A program made the translations under genes and the position numbers. A model generated the notes under the pieces. The model was not told the origin of the DNA, ran no database searches, and saw only the letters and a program-made list of their open reading frames with translations. From Rotaria macrura (Eukaryota > Rotifera > Eurotatoria > Philodinida > Philodinidae): a stretch of DNA of 64,000 nt. The stretch covers positions 1-64,000 of the forward strand of contig OENT01000298.1 in assembly GCA_900239685.1 (NCBI GenBank), read 5' to 3'. Within the stretch, counting starts at the first letter, position 1; every line of letters starts with the position of its first letter. This document shows, one piece after another, positions 35,578 to 47,717 of this stretch.

Positions 35578-38500
35578 AGTATCTCAGTTGCACAACAAAG
35601 GAGGATGCGCAATTGCGAAAAAAAAAATAGAATAACAAAATTATTAACTGCAGATTAAATTCATGTCATGAGAATTGTGTCAGTCATCTCATTTATTTAC
35701 CATAGAATTTTATGCATGTATTTGAATTCTTGTACCAACTTCTTCTACGACAACAAACTATTCTCTCAATATAATCATGATGATCTGTTTTGTATTTGTT
35801 TGTCAATGCATAGATCGATGGGATCAGGAAAATAATAGATCAATTCATATACGAGAGATTCAGATGCTTTGATTTTACCTGACAAAAGTAGTTTTAGATC
35901 ATAAATCAGATTATACATGAATATAATTCGTGTACCGTCGATGATAGGCGACACCGGAAATATAGAACTTCAAGTTTCAATGTATCATGATAAGTATTTA
36001 AGTGATTGTAGCATTTAGTGATGTCAATAATTCTTGTAACGAAAGGACTTTCTCTATCATGGTACAAATCCATTTTGATTTATCAAAAATAACATTACTA
36101 TATGATTAGAATAGAAACATTTAAGACGAGAAGAAAACTGAGAATAGAGAAAACGCAAAACACATATGTTCAGCAATAAAAATAAAATTTTATCAAAATA
36201 ATAATAGATTGAATCTTAATCAATAAACCAGTTTTGAGCTTCTTCAAAGCGTCATATTATTTTATCATTATGAAATTGGTCATCTCATATTCTATTACAT
36301 AATACGAGTTTAATCTTTCAAAGGATTAAAAATTGCGCCGATTTCAAATCGTGACAAGTACTGGGTTCCTTTATCCTAAGTTCAAGATTAATCTCATTCG
36401 CCAAGATCGTGAACAATTAGGCTACTCTATGCTTCAGCTATTGATTTAAATAATCAATGGATATTGTTAGAGTCAGAATATGTCAACGAAGTAGTTCTAA
36501 CTAATAGTTTTTCAACGAAGACATCCATGGATGAAAGAATTCTTCATGAATAATATTTGTTTTTATGAAAAATCGGTAAGAATATATTTGTTTTATTTCA
36601 ACGTTTCGAAATATATTCGCCACAGGAAGAATCAGTTCTCGATAAGAATACGGCTCCAGGAGCAATGATTTAGAGGTACACAGATTCGATGTTCATAAAG
36701 GAACATGAAACAACTCGAACAAAATCTGAAATAGTTATTTTTTCAATCGCCATCAAATCAAATCAAATGAAAAGAGCTTCAACTAAATGATATGCTCTTG
36801 CAAGCATTATGGTTAAATGTTCGTTTTCAAGTCTTCTGTTTTATTGCTCATGAATTTGACTATGTTTATGGTATTATATGAGAATCTTTACACACAAGAC
36901 AATCGAAACTAATTGTATTTGAGTGCAGCATCCTTTATCTTCAGTGACTAACCAATGACAAGCAGCTAGAAAAAACAAACGATGGTAGAACATGTAGCAA
37001 ATGATTAGTTGTGTCTTCACAATACTTGTCGTCTTCGATAAAACATTCAATGCATAACGGTGATTTCTAAGTCAACTATCATCTACATTAGAGAGCTAAG
37101 CATTATGTTTATTATGAGTAAGAACAAGCTGCAATCCTGTTTTGTCTAGATTTGGCACGATCAAACAACGCTTTAGGTCTGCAAATGATTCGGCATTTTA
37201 ATTCTAACAGACTGCGCCATGCTCAGCACTGTGAATAATATTTTCGATGTTTCATCTACTCAATATAAGCAAGCAGCACAATATGCAGCAGTGATTAGCC
37301 TCGTGTAGAGGGCTCTGATAACTCGCCTATCCAATAGCATTCAATACACTTCTGATATAGCAAAGATCGTCATTACGCTTGTCAGCGAAAATGATTTGAA
37401 GATTTGAAGCAATAGAGCATCGTTACATTTAATTTTAGCACTGATCATCCGACTAGAGTCCTGGTTGGATGAGAGTCGACTATTATTCCCCTCATTCTCT
37501 TTCATTATGTCACTGCACTGTAACATGACAGAAGGAAAAAAATATGATGGCGACATTTTTTTTTGAAACCTATAACAACCAAGTGCAGCAAAATCAAAGG
37601 TACGGCAAGCAACAAAAATATAACATGCGAATAGTAAATAATTGTAAAGCATGCATTCTTTAATGTGCCAAATATGAAACAATTGTACTTAGTGTGAGTA
37701 GGTGCTTAAAATATCTTTAATTTGATTTGGGAATTATCCTAGGATTTTTTACTTGAAAATTTAGATGGTGAAGTTATTGTATTTTCACATTTAAAATCAA
37801 CATGTTTCTTCCTTACAATATTTACATAAACTTGAGGTGGTTTTTGTTGATTCAAATGTTGTCTTTTTCTTCACCATATCTCAACGTATCAGACAGAAAT
37901 GATATTGCAATAGAAATAATATATTACTTACGAGTGTTAAGAAACTTATCAACGAATCTTTAAAAACAACAACCAGAGAGACACAGAAACATTACTGTGA
38001 TTCATTCAATGTGTAAAAAAAGGAAAAACATTTTTAATTTAGTTTCGCTAAGTGACCAGGTGAAGAAAAAAAATATCAAGGTGAGATATCGATTTTTTTT
38101 CTTCCTTTTACATTCTTATTAATAATATACCCTCTCAATCTATGCTCGTCGCAACTCTGGCTTCATATTATAATTTTGGAAATTTCCAAGCTGCAAATCG
38201 TCATATTTTTCTCTTGGAAAGAATCGGTTATTGTATGCGCACACATAAAAAACAATATGTGGCACGTCGACTGCATCTTGAGAGTGATCTCTCAAAGTAA
38301 AGTATGGAAGTTGAAAAATTTCTAATGAACTTGCTTTTCTTGTTTATATATTAGATTACCTGATATCCATTTCGTGACTCTGTATGTGACAAAAAAGTTT
38401 GTGAAGTCTAATGTATAAATGAGTGACCGATAATAATCTCGGTTTCAGTAAAGTTCATCTCTAAAAAACCTTCAAAAAGTTAATTAACAACTTTAGTTAT

Positions 38501-41500
38501 AGACATTTTGTAATACTCTCGTTAATATCTTCCTTTACTTATTTTGAAAGTTACATCTTATGGAATATGGAAGTAGAATCATTGTCAAAATTTCTTCAAA
38601 TTCTAGCTTCGATCTTTTTTCGATAAGATTATAAATCGTGTCAACATTTGTTTTCTCGATACTATTTATTCTTTGAGAAATTATCCAAGGATCTTGTCAC
38701 GTTTTCTTGACGATTTCTTGTCAATCAACAGGTTCCTGTCCAATTTTTCTTCTAACCTATGACTGCATGATCATAAAAAGATTCAATCTTCATACGACTC
38801 AAGATTCTTACAGGAATAAAAAAGAAATTTCATCATGATTTAGACAACATCGCATTTGAATTTTGACACAACAATCTAGCAAACTATTCCAGTATTATTC
38901 GGCAAGTTAAGTCTATCTTGGAACTACTTCTAAAATTACTCGATGAGTAAATATCCCAAAAATATTTTATTCGTTTCTTTAGAGTAGCTCAAGAGACTAA
39001 GATAACAAAAGAAGCAAGGATGGGTTGCAATGTATACCAAAAAATGCAATATGCGCATCATTAACAATAAAAGCACAATCGCATTTCAATACTTAATTCT
39101 GCATTCATAGAAAACGGGAAATTATTCAGTTGATTATACTTAGTGTTTTTAAATCCACTTCTTTCAACGGATTATGCGTAACCACGCCCCCACTCCCCCG
39201 CTCTATGATGGAGAACTCCCTGGGGAAAAACTTCATCTGGCGTAATAGAAGACCCCCTTTAATTTATTAATTTTTTGCTAATAAGGGGCTTTAATTAGGG
39301 TTTCTTTATCAAAATATGCGGGATTCTTAGGTTTTTCAGTTGGAAATATTAAGAGAATATATTCATAATGATAATAACACCCTTAAAACCCTGAAAATCC
39401 CGATGGGAATCCTGAAAATCGCTTTAGTTTTCTGGAAAACCTTTTTAATTAAATATTGTGAAAAAATTTGGTTCTTAATAGAAGACCGCCTTGAAAAATT
39501 TTTACGCTTGGACATAATAGAAGACCCAGGTTCTTTTATTGTATAGGAAGGGGGTTAGTTAAATCCGTTTGTTTGTTCTTCTTGTTATTGTTTAATAGTT
39601 TCAAGTTTCATCATGAATTAATCCAAAATTATTTTCAGATATGTATCATGTAATTTCATTTATCACTGTTTAATTGCTGTTCATTTTGGAAAACGTGTTC
39701 GAAATCGCGTAGGATATTATACATGGATGAAATGTACAAATTTCAGTCGTCATTAGCCTCGATCGCATTTCAATCATATCTTGAAAGTAATATATTTATT
39801 AAAGAAAACTGACAATGAAATCGATCAATTGTATTAACTGCATGAGAAAACTTCGTTCGAGTAGTGCGATGCTGGAGCATTTTTGATAAAGAGCAGACGT
39901 ATATATATTTTTGATCAATCGGTAACAAAAGAAAATAATCATTTTACTATTTAGTGTCTACTCTAGATTAGGATCTGACAAGATTATAGTAGTCTAGATC
40001 GGTGAAATATGTTTATCGTTTCACCTTGTATTAATAAAAAATTAAGTGATTCAGGATACAACCTTCATTCCTTTTAATAGAAAAGCAATTATGGCATTGG
40101 TTACATATCAATTCGTTACTGGAGGATGTTTTTCTGGCCATTCAAAAAAGTATGAATATTATAAAAATAATGTGTCGCATTTTTATCGATGCGAATGTTC
40201 AATTAGCGTTTATAAGCTGGAGAAAAAATGAATTAAATTTTGAAAACTAGTTTCCAAGATGTCAAAATAAAGCTAATGCTACTTATAATGATGCGACGTG
40301 TCTTCTTATATAAATTAGTTATTGAATTCACGCTTTTCTTAGAAGAAAAAGGTGATCAACGATGGAGGAACAGATATAATGAATTAGAAGTCCAAACGAA
40401 CTACCAACGAGCATATAAAATTTGGGTATTGGCACGAACACTTGAAAGCAGTTAAGAGTTTGCGAGTACAAGAAATGTAGCGTTTGCTATCTCACATACG
40501 ACTGTCAATGCGAATCAATAAGAAACTTATTGATTCAGTGGCTTCTTTATCGTTTCACTCATAACCTATTTTTGTAAAATACACAAACACAAATTTACAA
40601 AACTGAAATGTTTGAATCGATTTACTTCTGTTATTCAAAAATATTCGATGCGTTTTTTATTATTTGGTTTATATTTGGTGTCGTAAAAAACTGAAGAGTA
40701 ATGGTGATGAAGAATGGCGTATTTGAAGATGAACATTTAATAACCGAGTTATATTGTATGTCAACGTATTTCGTACTACTTGATATTTTTATCACAACTC
40801 TTTACGATCATTGACAGAGTTATATAGTCATATTTGGGGGAATTTGAGGTGAAATGAAAATGTATGTGATCTGTTTGTGTACGATAAGAAGAATGTCCTT
40901 GAGGTTTTCTTGCGTTACGATGTAAGCTACTACTAAGCTAAAGATAGTTCAATCTGATAATTGTCTCGCAATCGATACTAATCATAGCTGCAAAATGCAG
41001 AGGGTCTCGTTATCATATGGTTGCGTTTATTTTATCAATAATTACTAGACAAGATTTACCATTGATGAAGTCAAACCGATCTGATCTCAGACAGATTCCT
41101 GATGATCGGTGAAGAGTGGAACCAAACATAGATTGAATTTGTCACGATCTATGTGGATATGCTCGAGTATAAGTGAAAAACGATCGAGAAAAAAATTGTA
41201 GTGTCCATATCAAACTAGTACGTTTGATTTACTCTAATATATATTCATAGACAGACAACTGATCCCAGAGAAAACGACAATCTTGTTTTCAATGATTCTG
41301 GATTCATTTATTCTTAATATCCGAAAATGAATGGAATCAAACTCGATCTCTTTTCACTAATAACCAGGGCAAGCATATTCCAATAGGTCTGTCAGGAGGT
41401 TTTTGACTGTTTCTTACTCTTGAAGATTATACAAGCCGAAACCGATAGAAGAACGATTTCGTTGAGGAAAAATAAAAATCAAACATTACGGTTTCTCGTT

Positions 41501-44192
41501 TGTTTGGAATCAGAACTGAACTATGATTACAGATTGTTTCCAGATGATCCAACATTGTAGAGTTTCTGTAGCCTTTATTCATGAAAAGTAATTAATCAGC
41601 TTCGGAGACAAAATTTTGATCAATCGGTTCAGTTCAAAATTAAATGATTCCTGAGTCTAAAAGGCTCTGGGGCGCTGTCGACGTATGTATGAGGATTTTC
41701 ATTTACTCATAATCCGTAAACAGTCATATTCCTAGTCAAACCTACACCCATCCAATTAGATATTATAAAGGGAACAACGAACAGAGGATTTAACGGAAGT
41801 AGTTATCATCTGTTAAATATATCACCGTTCTTCTATTCACACAAGCAATGACTAGTACTCAAATACTATTCGTTAATGCAGTGCGAAGCACATCATTGAT
41901 ATAGTCCGACGCGAGTTTTGAATCGCTGAGATCAATAACCTATACATCCGAATTTCGTTTTCGAAACTTGTCGTTTCATATGCATAGAGTTGGAGTCTAA
42001 CTGAATGGTTCGACAGTTCGATACGTAACATTTTTACGAAATATCATGAGGGTGCTTCGCAAACCATAACTCTTCTTCTTTTCTACATAAATATGAATTA
42101 ACGCTTCATAATCGTTCATCTAGAAATTAACTTGCTGTTCTTTCAAAATCCTATTGGAATTTATACGATAGTTCGAATTTCGTATACGTAAAAATACATG
42201 CTTCTACAATTAAAAATTCTGTTCCTATCCAATGAACAGTAATCATTGATCGACAAAAAGAATTTATTGTCTACATATGATATTTAACACAAAATGATAT
42301 ATATCACTATGGTAATGAATGCGTTCTACGAGAAACTTTTCATCTAGGCGTTTGCATTTCATAAAATATAGCGTTTTTTTCGATTTCAACGAAGCATGAA
42401 GCAGTTAAACGAAAAACCGTTTTTCACAACGTTAGCTTCACACCGCATTTCGCAATCCCCAGTGTTAACTTGATTGCCATCTAGTTCTTTTCTTTTCTTT
42501 TCTTGACGTACGCCTTACGACGTGTCATTTTCTAATGCGATGATTTTGAGAGTGGAAAATTCAAGAAATATTCGTTCAAACGCGAGATCCAAATATTGAG
42601 ATCGAACTTATTTTATTTTTTCTAACATTTTCCGTACCTTGCCCTGTGCATGAAGAAATAGCATCAGAAAATGACGATTATGATAGAATTTTGCCTTCTC
42701 TTCATTATGACATAACTGAAACGAAAACAAATTTTAAGCGCCACTCTAACGATTCATAAGATGTTCGTATTGAGCCAATGTCACATAAACTAGTTTACGC
42801 GAATGTTCCGTCAAGGATTGAAAAAGCAATCGATGCTACCTCTGATTCCTCAGTACCATTCAAAAAGAATTCGTCGACCGAGTCTCGTATTCTACGCGGT
42901 ATTCGATTTTCTGAAGGCCGAAGTGAGTGCTTTACTCGACTGAAGCTAGTGTACCATCTAGTTTCATGAGTAAGTGAAATGTCAAGTAAGTAACTGAACA
43001 AATACATTTGTCACCGAACATAGTTCGAGGTGAAAAGTTGTTTTTTGCTGATCCCACGGGGGACTTTTGGCCCAAAAATTTGAAAAACAAAATTGTAAAA
43101 TTTCGATCGGGCAAAAAGACTCAAAGTTTGTTTCGAAACTTTCGAACTGTTGTTCCTCGTTTGTGAAGAATTGAACGCTCTACGAGATTCAGTAATCGAA
43201 TTTAGTGTTAGTTTTAAAGTGATCATTAAAAAGTAGAAATACAAAAAGAAATTGTCTTTTCATAAAAGTAAATGTTTTTTTCCAAAAGAAGTAAACACTC
43301 TAGAATACTGAAAAATGCTTATCGATACAGATTTTAACACTCTTTCGAATGAGACGTTGTTCAAAATAGTTAGACATAATTTGACTTCACAACATCAAAA
43401 TTTCATTTTCTTCCAAGTTGTGAAGGGTTCGCATGCTGAAATGCCTTTAATTCCATGAGTATAACTTCTTAAAGATTAATAATATTTTGTGTCCATAGTT
43501 ATCCAAGTAGAATAGAATGAAATTTAAAACAATGCGTAGTAGAAAAAAAAATGAAGTTATGACAATTCTTGATGTTCTAATCCATTTTCTCTTAATACTT
43601 ATAATTTGATTTCTTGTGTTGATAATATGACTGTGTAATACTGAGCAAATTTTACTGATCAATGACGTTGTCTCTCACGGCATCTACTCATTCGAGAGTC
43701 GTACATCTTGATACAAGCCTTTTTTCAAATAATCATTTCATTATTTTACCACTGTCTAATCATGAAATTAATTATATATTATCTAGCAAATGCATATTAT
43801 TCGTTCAAAATTTGTATTGTTTTCTTCTTATTAAAATTATACTTCTGAATCTATAAGCATTAAATAGGTGAAAAGGAAATTTCAGAAGTTACTTAGTTTT
43901 ACGAATTTCGAATTATGCGTTCGATACAAGAATAGTAGAAGATTGTGGAAGGAACACTTGATGGGAACCCTTTTCAGTGCGTAGGTAAAGCATACCACGA
44001 TATGGCAAAAAAATCGATGATTGTCTTCGCGTTCCATGGGCTTATTTTTTTAATTCTCTTTCTTTCAATGAGATTTCCTTCCCCTGTTGGCTGTGTCAAA
44101 ACTTACTCGTTGCATTTTCTCAATCATAAGTTTCGGTTATTTTTGCTTGTTATTTTAATATCATATTCTACAAAAAACAAATACTACTTCAG
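35578..44192. other. Large gene-poor region with one repeat-like patch
   Basis: No gene can be supported in these 8.6 kb. Short frames (37341-37682 minus, 40046-40231 and 40240-40455 plus, 42778-43244 on both strands) lack motifs. 40342-40455 follows a good acceptor (TTTTCTTAG) and ends cleanly, but its phase does not join to the upstream open stretch, so I do not call it. A G+C-richer patch at about 39168-39568 has its own entry. Confidence 0.45.
39168..39568. repeat. Possible degenerate DNA element with repeated AATAGAAGACC motif
   Basis: The patch is richer in G and C than its flanks. TAATAGAAGACC occurs near 39243, 39477 and 39517, and CCTGAAAATC occurs twice near 39390-39420. The ends look weakly inverted: CGGATTATGCGTAACCACGCCCCC on the left, and CGGATTTAACTAACCCCC when the right end is read in reverse. 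No clean target-site duplication was found and no transposase is encoded. It is plausibly an old non-autonomous element. Confidence 0.35.
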
Positions 44193-47100
44193 ATGTCTAC
44201 TACGTTCAATAAAATTGATGTACATAAACTTCTTCTATTATGGCCGATGCCTATTACAGATGAAGTTCGGCAATTATTTACAATGACATTTAATAAAGCT
44301 TCTGAACTTTTTAATTATGTCTCCAAAGAACTCAAAAACACAGATAAATTTCATCTTATAATTCACTTTGGTTATCTTCATGAATTAGTCGAGGATCCTA
44401 TTTATCAATTTCGGCAAGTTATACGTATCGATGTTATCTATGACAATGGATATTATGTGGAAAGAATCGAAAAATGTCGGCAACTCCAGAGTGACAAACT
44501 AAAATTTTTATCTAAATCTCTATTAATTGAGAAACTGATCGGTACTGAATATGATGAAGCTTTGACTCTATGGAATTCGATCGACGAAAAAAGAAGACAA
44601 GCCATTATCTTATCTGTGAACGATCAGTTGTCAACTAAAACATCAGCTAATTCACGTTCTCAAATTTTGAAACATGCTACTTCTACATCTTACTGCGGTG
44701 TGCCTCAAAACAAAAGCCATACGTTGACACCAAATTTGATTTGCTCGTCATGTAATTTAGTTCATGAAGAAATTTTTCAGCTTGAATGTACACATTTAGA
44801 ATGCAAAGCATGTGTAAATATAAAACAAAAGTAAATATGCAATTATATTTTTCATTATATAACCATGAAATATTTTTCTTCATAATATTGATTAGATGCA
44901 CCACATGTGAGTCAATTATCAAACAACAAACGGTATCTATAAAAAAAATCACTATCCATCAGTATCTTTAATTAATCATCATTTTCCCACGTTTTCAAGG
45001 TTTCATTGGCTGAACGTGGAGAAAACACACTACAAAGCTCACAGGTTGGCTGTCCAAAGTGTCTATGGGAAGGAGAATTTAAAAATTATGAAGTATAGGA
45101 TGTTTAGAAATGTTACATACATATGTTTTTAAAGAAATCCTATTTCTATCATATTCCTAGACACACTTCAAAGAACGTCATTTTGAATTAATCACTGGTC
45201 TCGTTTATCCCAAAGCAGTAAATATTCATTACCTTCGAAAATTCTGAAATGTATAGTATATCTGTACTGTTAGATTCACGACGTATGTTTCGCTGATGAC
45301 GACCATGCACAAGGTAATCCAGATAGTATCGGTAATAAAACAACTTCTTCGAATTCAAATGCATCGGTCACATGTTTGAATGGCACATGCATGTGGGAAA
45401 TACCAAATTTCAGTGGTTTAAAAAGTAAGTGTTAGATCTAGATTTAGTAGGTTATTTTTGAGTTTTTCAAGGAGTTCGTATATGTTTTCGAAGAGAAGCA
45501 ATCTTTGTAGGTTCGCAATAGAACCTTTTACAACTTCTAATTCATCCCATCGTAAATCTGAAATGTGAGCATCAAACAACCGATACTTGTAACAGGCTTA
45601 CGTACCATCATGTTCCTTGATAACAAAATACAATGAAATGAAGATCAGCGAACGAAAAGCAATAGTCAAATAAAAACGTATAACAATTATTAAGAAAAGA
45701 TAAACAATGCAATCTCTTGTTGTAGTCTGAAAATCAAAATCAGCAATATTTGTTCCTAGTGCAGATGTTTACCAGCCACAAATAAATGTGAAAACCTCGG
45801 ACGTAAGTCCGAGAGTTATGTGTACTTCAAAAATTGAATGAGATAAATCAGTCATTCTAGAATGTATGTACGGAAGAAGTATCCTGGTAAACCTTTTTGG
45901 GGAACCCCAAAACTAGTAGTCCTCTGAGACATATCTAGGCATTTAGTTTCTGGATGCAGTTTTTGTGCATTTCCAGACCCTTTTCTGGCGAAGTTTTGTT
46001 AGATAGCTATGATTTGGTTCGAACCTAATATCAGATTCGGAATCAGCGTTAAAGACTGAGTCGATTTATATACGTTGTGGATAATTCTGAGAAAAAAAAA
46101 CATTTATGTTTTGAAGAAATCCCTGTACCCCCGTCAGGGATTGTTTCGTCAATAATGACAATTTTTTCGATAACTCGGCCATTTCTTGACGGATCCTTCT
46201 TGTCTTCGAACTCGACCGAGTTATTGATGAGACAATTCTGTGCACCAAATTTCAGCTCAATCGAATGTATTTGTAATGAGTTATCGTGTAAACGGCTTGG
46301 CACACTGACTGATTCTACAGTGTACTCACTTTTTGAGTACACAAAAATAGCCCACTGAACTATCCATGGATTCAGTAGTAGACAAAATACCAATTGGGTG
46401 GGATGCCACTCAATATCCTTAGTTTAGCCGTTATCTCGTACAATAGACCATCCAATAGACTAAGAAATTTATCTTATATTCAGTGATGTGCCCACAATTG
46501 TCCGATTGGACAGACTCGAATTTTAAACTTCACCCGCCTCCTGCAAAGATAGAAACTTCTGGCGTTTCTAATAGCTGAAGCGGGGGATATACTGAATGGT
46601 CTGTATTTGAATTAGGAACCTAAAAAACAGTTAAGTTTCATATTTTAATGCAAGATGAACGACTTCATGAAATTATTTTTTACCGTTCACTAGTGTGAAC
46701 GGATATTTTAGAAATTAGTATCTTCAAAATAATTAAGGGTATAGAATCGTATGTATCTGAAAAGGATTATCTCATTAAAAAAAAGAATTGTATAGTATGT
46801 AGTCAAATCTCTATGAACTCTTACATAGAATGAATCAATCTCGACAGACATGAAGTTCCAATATCGAACTATTTAGCATATGCCTTTAAAAAAATTAGAA
46901 TTGTCTCGATTTGAAAAAGCAGCGGTGAAAATTTGCGGTATTAATATCTTTCTTTTTTTAGAAGATACCATCCAAGAGGGAATACTCGATTATACTTGTT
47001 CTGAAACTTCAATTTTTAATTTGGAGAAGAAAATACTACCAGATCTTCAAATAATTCATACTTCTTTTTTCCTTCTCATTTTTATTAGATATGGCAATTT

Positions 47101-47717
47101 TTGGTGAACAAAAATCGATTTATTCTTCACCGTTTTATTTACATCCAAGAGGTTACAAAATGTGTTTGAGACTGTATATAAATGGTGACTGTAAGGCAAG
47201 AAATTCATACATGTCATTGTTTTTTGTTCTCATGCGGGGTCACTATGATGCTTATCTTCGATGGCCATTCGAACTGAAATCAACATTTTCTTTGATTGAT
47301 CAATCAGCAATAAGTGATAATCGATCACATCTTAAACTATGTTGTTGGCCTGATGGCACAAAAATGTGTTTTCAATGTCCGATGATGAGTATGAATGTTG
47401 CATATGGAATTTCAAAAGCGTTTCTTCTTGATCAATTGAAAGACAATCAAGATCGATTTGTTCGAAATGATACAATATTCATCAAAGTTGAATTTGATCT
47501 TTTCAATGAAATGCCGAGTAATCTTTTTCTCGATGTAAAAGATCGAATGATTTTGAAATTTTTTTTCTTGTCTGTTTCAGAATTATTACCGTTGGCAGTT
47601 GGTGCCGGTGAAGCACCAAGTGAAGAAGAGCATGTGGCCACAGAAGATGACAATCTATCACTCCTTATCTGTTGTTCTACTTCATCGACACCAAATCCAT
47701 CTGACAAGAGTCTATAA
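44193..47717 (+). CDS. TRAF-family signalling protein (RING, TRAF-type zinc finger, MATH)
   Basis: Six exons keep phase: 44193-44830, 44896-44932, 45000-45092, 45161-45217, 45274-45424 and 47089-47717, encoding 534 residues. Residues 1-180 are an N-terminal region I do not recognise. A RING follows: C184, C187, C199, H201, C204, C207, C214, C217. Next is a finger with VGCPKCLWEGEFKNYE and THFKERH (C243, C246, H258, H263). The C-terminal MATH/TRAF domain starts at GTCMWEIPNFSG (about 312) and has SIYSSPFYLHPRGYKMCLRL, SLFFVLMRGHYDAYLRWPF and RNDTIFIKVEFD. TRAFs trimerise through MATH, bind receptor tails and ubiquitinate through the RING. Only one TRAF finger is present and I see no clear coiled coil. 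Intron 5 is 1664 nt; the others are 56-68 nt. GTAAAA...TGTTTCAG at 47534-47579 could be a further intron altering the acidic C-terminus. The start follows an acceptor-like CAG, so a 5' exon is possible. Confidence 0.85.
45425..47088. other. Enlarged intron 5 of the TRAF gene, possibly holding old insertions
   Basis: The other introns of this gene are 56-68 nt; this one is 1664 nt. It includes the hairpin CTCGGAC-GTAA-GTCCGAG at 45796-45813, a second hairpin with CCGTTCAC arms at 46683-46702, a moderately G+C-rich stretch at about 45780-46560 with long frames on both strands, and CAGTGATGTGCCCAC near 46484, which resembles a hAT-type end. No matching partner end was found, so no element is delimited. 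Confidence 0.4.

Noticed and set aside
37190-37320. An exon-like open stretch reading SSTQYKQAAQYAAVISLV
   Set aside because: Too short, no convincing splice sites on either side and no neighbouring exon in phase.
40046-40455. Two short plus-strand frames that might form a small two-exon gene
   Set aside because: The second has a good acceptor and reads well (RWRNRYNELEVQ), but the phases of the two pieces do not join and no domain is recognised.
42778-43244. Frames on both strands including PRGISKKQLF-like text
   Set aside because: No continuous frame, no domain and overlapping antisense frames; could be an old repeat, but nothing delimits it.
45990-46040. GGTTCGAACCT resembling the B box of a tRNA gene (46016-46026)
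   Set aside because: No A box, anticodon arm or pairing acceptor stem could be found at the right distance.
46049-46393. A 114-codon minus-strand frame overlapped by other frames in the TRAF intron
   Set aside because: Open in several frames and on both strands, no motif; more likely repeat sequence than a nested gene.
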